Assembly (NCBI GenBank): GCA_003228395.1
Contig: QIDJ01000086.1
Span: 1-5,091 of the forward strand
From: Flammeovirgaceae bacterium
GTDB taxonomy: Bacteria > Bacteroidota > Bacteroidia > Cytophagales > Cyclobacteriaceae
DNA length: 5,091 nt
Reading direction: 5' to 3'
Each line of letters begins with the position of its first letter. Position 1 is the stretch's first letter. The position numbers were made by a program, and so were the translations under genes. The notes beneath the pieces were generated by a model that was given only the letters and a program-made list of their open reading frames with translations, made no database searches and was not told the origin of the DNA. This document shows, piece after piece, positions 1-5,091 of this stretch.

Positions 1-381
1 GAACACCTGATTTTCCTTGATGCTGCTATCGAAAATATCTTCTACCAGGTAGGATATTTTTTTTAGTTTACGGGATTTTGATATTCGCCACGTATTATCA
101 TCAATCCGTTGGGTTGAAAGATTACGTCCTTTTTTGTCATAGGCATTAAGATCTGAAACAAAACGTCCATAATCCGCAATACGGTAAGTTCCCGGGATAA
201 TTTTTGGAAGATAAAAGTTTATTTCATTGGCTTCAATTTCAGGAGTCAAAAGGGTAACCCGTAACTTATCATCCTCAACTTGTGTCAAGTTAACAATATA
301 GGTGTATCCGTGTTCTTTGGATTGTGCATGCCCCTGTAACCAAGCAATAGAAAGGAGGACAACAATAGGAATTTTATGCAT
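1..381 (-). CDS. M61-family peptidase (glycyl aminopeptidase-like), N-terminal fragment
   Basis: This is the first 127 codons of a gene that continues beyond the left edge of the window. The start is the ATG at 381-379; the frame is open to base 1. Residues 1-20 form a Sec signal peptide (short basic start, hydrophobic core IPIVVLLSIAWL, likely cleavage after GHAQ), so the product is exported. Residues 26-115 match the beta-rich N-terminal domain of M61 peptidases: a YTYIVNLTQ strand, a strand carrying LLTPEI, and then the hallmark PGTYRIADYGRFVSDL followed by NAYDKKG. In the family this domain precedes a thermolysin-like HExxH zinc catalytic domain and usually a PDZ domain; those parts are outside the window, so catalytic competence cannot be judged. 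It lies 38 bases downstream of the NTF2-like gene on the same strand and is probably co-transcribed with it. There is no Shine-Dalgarno motif before the ATG. The family call is fairly sure; the substrate is unknown. Confidence 0.85.
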   Translation of the reverse strand, partial: MHKIPIVVLLSIAWLQGHAQSKEHGYTYIVNLTQVEDDKLRVTLLTPEIEANEINFYLPKIIPGTYRIADYGRFVSDLNAYDKKGRNLSTQRIDDNTWRISKSRKLKKISYLVEDIFDSSIKENQVF

Positions 382-419
382 ATCATGTTTTTGTTTACAA
401 CCCTAAACGGAACAATGAT

Positions 420-941
420 TTATTTGATTCCACTTTTTTGATGAATGGCATCAGGTACGTTGCAGACTTCTTCCCTGCTGGTGTCAACCACGTGAAATAT
501 CTTCCAATCATCCTGTGTGTTAACAAGCAGAAAAGCGTCCACGCCACAGTGATGAAACGCACCGTCCAGATAAAAAGCATACTCCGTCCATACACTTGCC
601 AGGCTGCCGTCGATATGTACGGTGTAGTTCCAGATCGGCTCATCATGCGTTTGTTCAAGTCCGCTCCCGATATAATTGAGCCATCCCTGAACAGAATTGG
701 CCGGGGATACACCGGTTTTGCCGTCTTGCGCCGTAATCCGCTGCATTTGTGCATTATCTGTAAATACAGCGCTTACTCTTGCGGAGTCACTGGCCCGGTA
801 TCCGTCAAATAATTCCATAATGGCAGCCATTACCGCTTTCTGGTTGCCGTCCAGTTCCGGATCGGAAGCCGGATCAGATTGGCACCATGCCATCGCAGGT
901 AAACCAAAAATGATTAAAAATAAAATGGTGACTTTTCTCAT
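420..941 (-). CDS. Secreted NTF2-like (lumazine-binding-type fold) domain protein
   Basis: A 173-residue protein that starts at ATG 941-939 and ends with TAA at 422-420. Residues 1-21 are a signal peptide (MRK, hydrophobic ILFLIIFGL, then AMAWCQ). Cys20 follows Trp, which is a poor lipobox, so cleavage by signal peptidase I is more likely than lipidation. The mature part fits a small SnoaL/NTF2-like cone fold: helix ELDGNQKAVMAAIMELFDGY (29-48), the SDSARVSAVFTDNA turn (51-64), then strands ending in the conserved HHCGVDAFLLVNTQDDWKIF stretch (130-149) and VVDTSREEVC (151-160). Bacteroidota relatives carry the same HCGVDAF...WKI...DTRR pattern and are annotated only as nuclear transport factor 2 family proteins. 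Cys132 and Cys160 could form a disulfide after export (inference). Such folds may be enzymes or ligand-binding proteins; no catalytic set is evident. It is followed after 38 bases by the M61 peptidase gene and is divergent from the PLP-enzyme gene. Confidence 0.85.
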   Translation of the reverse strand: MRKVTILFLIIFGLPAMAWCQSDPASDPELDGNQKAVMAAIMELFDGYRASDSARVSAVFTDNAQMQRITAQDGKTGVSPANSVQGWLNYIGSGLEQTHDEPIWNYTVHIDGSLASVWTEYAFYLDGAFHHCGVDAFLLVNTQDDWKIFHVVDTSREEVCNVPDAIHQKSGIK

Positions 942-967
942 GGTTATTTACATTTGATTGGTCGTAT

Positions 968-997
968 ATTATATAATTTCTGTTAGTATTGTCACAA
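968..997 (-). promoter_or_regulatory. Possible promoter of the NTF2-like/M61 pair in the divergent spacer
   Basis: Read on the minus strand, TTGTGA (997-992) and TATAAT (973-968) are separated by 18 bases and lie 27 bases upstream of the NTF2-like ATG. This is the general sigma-70 layout. A plus-strand TATAAT (972-977) overlaps it and could serve the PLP-enzyme gene, but no good -35 box lies 17 bases before it. The Bacteroidota-specific TAnnTTTG box is not found in clean form. The stretch TATATTATATAAT is nearly self-complementary, so chance matches are easy here; this is a weak call. Confidence 0.25.
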
Positions 998-1024
998 CTC
1001 CAACGAAAAATAGATAAAAGGAAG

Positions 1025-2290
1025 ATGAAAGGAAAAAAAGACATTAAAAATCTGAGACCTGAGACTTTAATGATGTCCTATGGGTATAAACCTGAACTGT
1101 CGGTTGGCGCTATAAAATGTCCGATTTTTCAAACCTCCACGTTTGTATTTCAAACCGCTGAGGAAGGTAAATCCTTTTTTGAACTTGCCTACGGACTTCG
1201 TGAAAAAGGCCCGAGGGAGGAAATGGGTCTTATTTACAGCCGGTTGAATAATCCGGACCTTGAAATTCTTGAAAACAGGCTGACATTATGGGATGAATCG
1301 GAAGATTGTGCGGTGTTTGAATCGGGAATGTCCGCCATATCCACCACGTTGCTGGAATTTCTTAACCCGGGCGACCTGCTGGTGTACAGTAGCCCGTTGT
1401 ATGGCGGTTCGGATTACTTTATTAAACATGTACTGACAAAATTCGGAATAGAAACACTGGAAGTTAAGCCGCAGATGGAAAACGATGAAGTGAAAAAGCT
1501 GGTGGAGGACTCCGGCTTTGCCGGCCGGCTACGCATGATTTTTGTGGAAACACCGGCAAACCCCACTAATGCATTGATCGATATTGCAAGCTGCCGCAAA
1601 ATTGCTGACCATTTTTCATTGGACGATAAAAAAGTACTTGTGACAATTGACAATACCTATATGGGGCCTTTGTGGCAGCATCCCCTGAAACATGGCGCAG
1701 ATATGGTCGTGTATTCGGCTACGAAGTACATTGGAGGCCACAGCGATGTGATCGCCGGCGCTTGCCTGGGTAGTAAAGAGCTGATCAACCGGATAAAAAC
1801 ACTGCGAACATTTCTGGGCAGCATGGCCGGCCCCTGGACAGGCTGGCTGCTTATGCGCAGCCTTGAAACCCTGAAACCAAGAATGGAAAAGCAAACCGCT
1901 AATGCGCAAAAGGTGGCAGAATTTCTCAATAATCATCCGAAAGTAGAAAAGGTATATTACCTGGGATTGCTGACGGAAAAGAACGGACAGCAATATAAAA
2001 TTTATAAAAAACAATGCCTTTCCCCGGGTGCGATGATATCATTTGATGTAAAAGGTGGAGAAAAAGAGGCATTTACATTTTTGAATAACCTAAAGATATT
2101 CAAACTGGCGGTGAGTCTGGGAAGCACCGAAAGCCTGGCAGAACATCCGGCTACGATGACCCACAGCGATGTGGATCCGGAAGAGCGCCTTGAACTGTCC
2201 ATTACAGAGAAATTAATACGCTTGTCGATAGGAGTGGAGCATCCGGATGACCTTATACAGGATATAAAACAGGCGCTTTCGTATGTTTAG
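1025..2290 (+). CDS. Cys/Met-metabolism PLP-dependent enzyme, methionine gamma-lyase-like (cystathionine gamma-synthase family)
   Basis: A 421-residue fold-type I PLP enzyme acting in the cytoplasm; no signal peptide. I chose ATG 1025 because the frame upstream has only a TTG (989), while a purine-rich AAAAGGAAG sits just before this ATG; ATG 1070 is possible but would drop LRPETL, which I recall as part of the family start. Numbering from 1025: YSRLNNP (Tyr71 and Arg73, phosphate-binding residues donated by the neighbouring subunit), SGMSA (100-104), the PLP-stacking Tyr126 in PLYGG, Asp209 in DNT (pyridine nitrogen partner), the Schiff-base Lys234 in SATKYIGGHSD, and Arg399 in RLSIGVE (substrate carboxylate). 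The C-terminal LAVSLGSTESLAEHPATMTH (361-380) resembles methionine gamma-lyases, with Val363 where cystathionine gamma-lyases have Glu. However, the methionine-lyase cysteine after PLYG is Gly128. Likely reactions are gamma-elimination from methionine or gamma-replacement on an O-acylhomoserine; sequence alone does not decide. Its end overlaps the M28 gene by 8 bases. Confidence 0.93.
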   Translation: MKGKKDIKNLRPETLMMSYGYKPELSVGAIKCPIFQTSTFVFQTAEEGKSFFELAYGLREKGPREEMGLIYSRLNNPDLEILENRLTLWDESEDCAVFESGMSAISTTLLEFLNPGDLLVYSSPLYGGSDYFIKHVLTKFGIETLEVKPQMENDEVKKLVEDSGFAGRLRMIFVETPANPTNALIDIASCRKIADHFSLDDKKVLVTIDNTYMGPLWQHPLKHGADMVVYSATKYIGGHSDVIAGACLGSKELINRIKTLRTFLGSMAGPWTGWLLMRSLETLKPRMEKQTANAQKVAEFLNNHPKVEKVYYLGLLTEKNGQQYKIYKKQCLSPGAMISFDVKGGEKEAFTFLNNLKIFKLAVSLGSTESLAEHPATMTHSDVDPEERLELSITEKLIRLSIGVEHPDDLIQDIKQALSYV

Positions 2291-4028
2291 AATACCAGTT
2301 TGCTTGCTCTGTATTTTTTTTGTTTACCCTGCTTTTGCGCAGGAAGAGACCGGCCAGGCTCAGATTGACAGGTACTTTGAGCTTGTAAGAGCGGAGTATT
2401 CCGGCGGACGGGCATTTGAAACGGTGGCATTCGTTGAAAAACACTGGAGGCTGGCCGGCAACAGCGGTTTTGACTCCTCCATTAATCATGTCGCTCATCT
2501 GCTGGAACAAGCAGGATTTGTCTCAGAAGAACAAGCCGGCGACGATGCAATGCTGACATACCGTATCGAAAAACGGCCGCTCAGGCAACTTACATGGGAG
2601 CCCGTGGACGCGGTGGTGTGGATGGAAGGAGATGAAACCCCATTGCTGACTTTTTCGGCTAACCGGAATATGCTGGCCGTAAATTCATGGTCAACCGAAG
2701 GTGAAATTGTGGCCGAAGTCGTGGATACGGGAGATGGATCCGGCCTGGATAGCATGGATGTCAGGGGCAGGATAGTATTTGCCGAGGCAGGGGCTGGAAG
2801 TTTGTATAAAAAAGCGATCATTAATAAAGGCGCTGTAGGTGTGATGGTGTATAGTAATCCGGCATACATACAACCTGAAAAGAATATACACTCGATTCAA
2901 TTCAGGTGGTTGCCTCAGGATACGGAGTACAAGCCCTGGGCTATTGTGCTATCGTATGCTGCGAAAACGAGACTCCGGCAAAAACTTCGGGAAAACAACG
3001 GAAAAGTAACATTGCGTGTGAATATCAAAACCCGCTTTTTTTCATCCGAAGAGCTCACACTGGTTGCAGATGTGAAAGGCAAAATTCACCCTGATGAACG
3101 AATCGTGTTCAGCGCCCATGTGCAGGAACCAGGCGCCAATGACAATGCATCAGGTGTAGGGGCGCAGGCTGAAATGGCTATGGTTACCGCCAGGCTGGTA
3201 AAATCCGGGAAATTTGTGCCGCAACGTAGCATTACATTTCTGTTTGGCGATGAGTTCAGATCAACCCAAAGATATATCATTGAGGACAGCGTAAGGTCTA
3301 AAGGTATAAAGTGGGGCATCAGCCTGGATATGGTTGGTGAAAATACATCCATTACAGGCGGCACCTTTTTAATCGAAAAGATGCCCGACCCGGGCGCGGT
3401 CTGGTTGCGGGGTAATGACCAGCACACAGAGTGGGGAGGCAGGCGGCTGCGACCCTCAGAAATAAAACCGAATTATTTTAACGATTTTGCATTGTCGGTT
3501 TTTAAGCAGCAGGGAACATTTGCAGGATGGACGGTGAACTCAAATCCATACGAAGGAGGCAGCGATCATGTTCCGTTTCTGAATGCCGGCATTCCGGGGT
3601 TGCTTTTATGGCATTTTACTGATGTGTTTTACCATACCGATGCTGACCGGATTGATAAGGTTTCGGCTTCGACCTTGCAGAATGTAGGCACTGCCGCCCT
3701 GGTAACTGCCTACTCACTGGTTAATGCAGATGAAGAAATGTTCCGACATATAGTAATGGAGCTTGCAGATGAAGCCAGGAGACGGCAGGATATTGAATAT
3801 GAGTTGAGCGAAGCAGCACTGAAAGAAGGTGGTGATTTAAAAAGAGAGCAGGATATACTCCGGATATGGGCTGAATATTACTCGGAATCAGTCTGGATGG
3901 TGCGTGGTGTGCTGGACAAAGAGCAAATTAGTGAAGAATTGGTACGAACAATTTATTCGGCGGCGGAGGAGATGACGCAATACAGCAGGGAATTGATAAG
4001 AAAACTGGAGGAAGAAACGCATGAATAG
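2283..4028 (+). CDS. Secreted M28-family zinc peptidase with PA domain
   Basis: A 581-residue exported exopeptidase-like protein. The ATG lies inside the end of the preceding gene (ATGTTTAG, 8-base overlap), has no Shine-Dalgarno motif and opens directly into a signal peptide (MFRIPVCLLCIFFVYPAFAQ, cleavage after Ala-Gln 20), which supports this start. Order: N-terminal helices (22-100), a protease-associated-like beta domain (about 138-195, VRGRIVFAEAG then NKGAVGVMVYS), and an M28 catalytic domain (about 258-480). All five expected di-zinc ligands are visible: His279 (SAHVQEP), bridging Asp287 (GANDNASG), Glu324 (FGDEF), Asp349 (SLDMVGE) and His451 (FYHTDADRID). GGSDHVPFLNAGIPG (425-439) is the usual late motif. 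Two second-shell or catalytic positions deviate: HxD is HVQ, and the general-base Glu is Asp323. A charged helical tail (about 482-581) follows, longer than in minimal M28 enzymes. Expected role: amino-terminal trimming of peptides outside the cytoplasm; specificity unknown. Confidence 0.92.
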   Translation: MFRIPVCLLCIFFVYPAFAQEETGQAQIDRYFELVRAEYSGGRAFETVAFVEKHWRLAGNSGFDSSINHVAHLLEQAGFVSEEQAGDDAMLTYRIEKRPLRQLTWEPVDAVVWMEGDETPLLTFSANRNMLAVNSWSTEGEIVAEVVDTGDGSGLDSMDVRGRIVFAEAGAGSLYKKAIINKGAVGVMVYSNPAYIQPEKNIHSIQFRWLPQDTEYKPWAIVLSYAAKTRLRQKLRENNGKVTLRVNIKTRFFSSEELTLVADVKGKIHPDERIVFSAHVQEPGANDNASGVGAQAEMAMVTARLVKSGKFVPQRSITFLFGDEFRSTQRYIIEDSVRSKGIKWGISLDMVGENTSITGGTFLIEKMPDPGAVWLRGNDQHTEWGGRRLRPSEIKPNYFNDFALSVFKQQGTFAGWTVNSNPYEGGSDHVPFLNAGIPGLLLWHFTDVFYHTDADRIDKVSASTLQNVGTAALVTAYSLVNADEEMFRHIVMELADEARRRQDIEYELSEAALKEGGDLKREQDILRIWAEYYSESVWMVRGVLDKEQISEELVRTIYSAAEEMTQYSRELIRKLEEETHE

Positions 4029-4058
4029 TGCCCGCCATTCTGACCAAAGTGCCCACCT

Positions 4059-4094
4059 GCCATGCGATGGCGACACATGTGTCATTCTTATTTT
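4059..4094 (+). terminator. Tandem hairpins after the M28 gene, possible terminator
   Basis: Two small stem-loops sit back to back: GCCAT-GCG-ATGGC (4059-4071) and the perfect 12-base palindrome GACACATGTGTC (4072-4083). They are followed by the T-rich ATTCTTATTTT (4084-4094), 30 bases after the M28 stop codon. Position fits transcription termination, but the stems are short (5 bp and 4 bp) and the T run is interrupted, so termination is a guess. Confidence 0.3.
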
Positions 4095-4132
4095 GCATAG
4101 TGAATAGGGTGAATGGATGGTTTTAATATCTC

Positions 4133-4295
4133 GGTGCTCCGCACCTTCATTTATTTGTAGAATTATTGTGCTATAAATAGCTCGGGTACGCTGTACCCTT
4201 CTTTACTCTCCTCGTGCGCATCTCCGAATGCGTATGGAATTACATTCAATAAAATCGGCGCACATTGTGCCACAAGCATCCCTCGGGGCAAATGC
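4133..4295. repeat. Intergenic array of stem-loops (palindromic repeat-like element)
   Basis: Successive stem-loops fill the spacer between the convergent genes. They are GGTGC-TCC-GCACC (4133-4145); TATTTGTAG paired with CTATAAATA (4152-4160 and 4171-4179, one G.T pair, 10-base loop); GGGTAC-GCT-GTACCC (4184-4198); TGCGCAT with ATGCGTA (4215-4234, one G.T pair); GAAT-TAC-ATTC (4237-4247); GGCGCA with TGTGCC (4257-4271, one G.T pair); and GCATCCC-TCG-GGG-CAA-ATGC (4276-4295, bulged). The first three form a unit: two GC-rich hairpins with 3-base loops flanking an AT-rich hairpin. From memory, similar hairpin/TTTGTAGAA/ATAAATA/hairpin units recur between genes in many Bacteroidota and Chlorobi genomes; only one copy is visible here, so its repeat status is inferred. 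It is noncoding and strand-ambiguous. It could act as a bidirectional terminator or be a REP-like non-autonomous element. Confidence 0.6.
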
Positions 4296-4300
4296 GCGCC

Positions 4301-4341
4301 AGCAGGTACCAGGACTTGAACCGGCGTGTTAACGGTCCTGG
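4301..4341 (-). other. tRNA T-arm-like segment with inverted repeat CCAGGAC/GTCCTGG
   Basis: Read on the minus strand, this contains GCCGGTTCAAGTCCTGGTACC, which holds the GGTTCAAGTCC core typical of tRNA T-arms and a plausible start of a 3' acceptor strand. It is not a tRNA gene: the T-stem does not pair fully (GCCGG against CCTGG), no matching 5' acceptor lies about 70 bases upstream, and that region is coding for the membrane protein. The perfect 7-base inverted repeat CCAGGAC (4309-4315) and GTCCTGG (4335-4341), with a 19-base loop, overlaps the stop codon of that gene. It may be a tRNA-derived scar at one end of the hairpin element, or just a terminator-like inverted repeat. Confidence 0.25.
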
Positions 4342-4712
4342 GTTGAGGCAGTTTCTTTAGGATTGTAAGTCGGGCTTTGGTCCATCAGGAAAACGATGAT
4401 GGCATACACGCCCACTGCGGTTCCGAACGGGAATACCGGCAGCGAAATCACACCAATAATCAAAGCAAGGATGAGCGCCCACTTTTTATCCTGCATCAGC
4501 CCGATACCTGCGATTACAGCCGGAATGGCATAAAATACTACCAGTGTTCCTATTACGTATTTTATGATATAGGTGGCAAACATAATTTCGGTATCGTTCA
4601 CCACAAACTGCAGCGCAGCAGACAAAATCTGAAGGCCAACAATAAATAATACAATCTTTAATGCGGCATAACAAATCAACAGTATGCCAAGCGTTTTCTT
4701 GTGTTTTTCCAT
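4329..4712 (-). CDS. Small four-helix integral membrane protein, function unknown
   Basis: A 127-residue protein starting at ATG 4712-4710 and ending with TAA at 4331-4329. After a basic MEKHKK start there are four hydrophobic segments, at about 9-31, 47-72, 77-93 and 95-110, and a short polar tail (DQSPTYNPKETASTQDR). The second half, GIGLMQDKKWALILALIIG then PVFPFGTAVGVYAI, resembles a pattern common in small Bacteroidota membrane proteins: a helix, a basic loop ending in K-W-A, a helix, and a P-x-G-T-x-x-G-x-Y turn before the last helix. I do not recognise a characterised function. It is monocistronic as far as seen, convergent with the M28 gene, with no Shine-Dalgarno motif. Its last codons lie within an inverted repeat that reaches into the hairpin-rich spacer. 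Confidence 0.8.
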   Translation of the reverse strand: MEKHKKTLGILLICYAALKIVLFIVGLQILSAALQFVVNDTEIMFATYIIKYVIGTLVVFYAIPAVIAGIGLMQDKKWALILALIIGVISLPVFPFGTAVGVYAIIVFLMDQSPTYNPKETASTQDR

Positions 4713-4758
4713 AATAGATCAAATAAAATCAAAGTACCTTGTAAAGCAAGCTACCATT

Positions 4759-4785
4759 TTATACGTATAACCTTTTTGCAAGGTT
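4759..4785. promoter_or_regulatory. 12-base palindrome plus adjacent hairpin upstream of the membrane protein gene
   Basis: TTATACGTATAA (4759-4770) is a perfect 12-base palindrome 46 bases upstream of the membrane-protein ATG. Sharing its last two bases is an inverted repeat AACCTT-TTTGC-AAGGTT (4769-4785). The position, in the expected promoter region of the minus-strand gene, suits an operator or regulatory hairpin, but no regulator is encoded nearby and the AT-rich composition makes palindromes easier to find by chance. Confidence 0.3.
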
Positions 4786-4981
4786 TCATTATACAATCAT
4801 TACTTTAAAACCCGCAAATGGATAGAAAACAGGTGAAGTGCAAACGGAAATTATGATGTGATGAAATTTCAAATTATCACTTTATATTCTATAATTTTTG
4901 GGCTAAGAATTGATAGTTCGTTTTAAAGTAAAATTATACCCCTTTTTCTCTGTGAAACTCTGGTACGCCATGAAGCGTGCG

Positions 4982-4997
4982 TTTAATTATAATTAAA
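4982..4997. repeat. Perfect 16-base AT-only palindrome
   Basis: TTTAATTATAATTAAA reads identically on both strands. It could be a binding site for a dimeric regulator of a gene beyond the right edge or part of a bidirectional terminator. Composition is entirely A and T, which raises the odds of chance symmetry. Confidence 0.4.
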
Positions 4998-5091
4998 AAC
5001 TACTGTCGTCCGGGAAAAAATAAAATTAAGTAATAAAGTCCCTTTAGCCATTATTTAAGGTGCATTTATTGCAATACTGGAAACCCCACCC

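Larger units (their letters stand above)
4713..5091. other. AT-rich stretch without a recognisable gene
   Basis: No open frame of useful length on either strand; the longest obvious ones are a 12-codon frame from ATG 4818 and an 8-codon frame from ATG 4970. It contains the upstream region of the membrane-protein gene, a GTGATGA/TTATCAC stem-loop (4858-4880, one G.T pair), a perfect 12-base inverted repeat TTACTTTAAAAC (4800-4811) and GTTTTAAAGTAA (4920-4931), a plus-strand TATAAT (4890-4895) without a good partner box, and a perfect 16-base palindrome TTTAATTATAATTAAA (4982-4997). A gene may start beyond the right edge, in which case part of this is its leader. I see no RNA gene in it. Confidence 0.5.

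Noticed and set aside
438..812. Plus-strand 124-residue open frame opposite the NTF2-like gene
   Set aside because: It lies entirely within the antisense of a gene with a clear signal peptide and family motifs, and its own translation has no recognisable features.
541..960. NTF2-like product as a lipoprotein through Cys20
   Set aside because: The residue before the cysteine is Trp, unlike the small residue needed in a lipobox, so ordinary signal peptidase cleavage is more likely.
989..1024. A TTG at 989 as the start of the PLP enzyme, adding 12 residues
   Set aside because: The added residues are a basic, low-information stretch, TTG starts are uncommon, and it would run into the divergent promoter region. 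The ATG at 1025 gives the expected family length.
1616..2014. Minus-strand open frames opposite the PLP enzyme
   Set aside because: Shadows of a strongly conserved coding region; their translations show no domain or signal.
4163..4279. Minus-strand 38-codon open frame from ATG 4279 across the hairpin array
   Set aside because: It consists almost entirely of the stem-loop sequence, has no recognisable domain or ribosome-binding signal, and is better explained as noncoding repeat.
4133..4295. CRISPR-like array
   Set aside because: The stem-loops differ in sequence and spacing; there is no repeated direct unit with uniform spacers and no cas gene.
4301..4345. A complete tRNA gene on the minus strand
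   Set aside because: Only a T-arm-like core is present. The T-stem has mismatches, no 5' acceptor partner, D-arm or anticodon arm can be placed, and the upstream sequence is coding.
4818..4856. 12-codon open frame (MDRKQVKCKRKL) as a leader or small peptide
   Set aside because: Too short to distinguish from chance, with no downstream gene, terminator pair or ribosome-binding signal to support it.

Overview
The window looks like an ordinary chromosomal piece from a member of the Bacteroidota or a close relative in the FCB group (for example Balneolota). This is inferred from the protein families, from Sec signal peptides ending in A-Q, from the near absence of Shine-Dalgarno motifs before the five genes, and from AT-rich spacers carrying hairpin repeats. 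No ribosomal or other taxonomic marker is present, so the phylum call is moderate at best.

Layout: bases 1-941 hold a minus-strand pair, a secreted NTF2-like domain protein (420-941) followed after 38 bases by the first 127 codons of a secreted M61-family peptidase, which runs off the left edge at base 1. About 80 bases away and divergently transcribed is a plus-strand pair: a cytoplasmic PLP-dependent enzyme of the Cys/Met metabolism family, methionine gamma-lyase-like (1025-2290), and a secreted M28-family zinc peptidase (2283-4028). The two reading frames overlap by 8 bases, so they are very probably co-transcribed and translationally coupled. After a convergent spacer, a minus-strand gene encodes a small four-helix membrane protein (4329-4712). 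The remaining right-hand part (4713-5091) has no credible gene.

Two of the three assignable functions are peptidases with signal peptides (M61 and M28). The PLP enzyme handles sulfur or homoserine-derived amino acids in the cytoplasm. A reasonable inference is peptide and amino-acid scavenging: the M28 enzyme trims extracytoplasmic peptides and the lyase processes a released amino acid. Nothing in the sequence proves that the two jobs are connected.

The most unusual DNA is the spacer between the convergent genes (4029-4328). It is packed with short perfect or near-perfect stem-loops and ends in a segment resembling a tRNA T-arm; it reads as a dispersed intergenic palindromic repeat or the relic of a small mobile element. 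The M28 peptidase also has interesting active-site substitutions. I found no CRISPR array, no complete tRNA or rRNA gene, no intact insertion sequence, and no convincing new defence or biosynthetic system.
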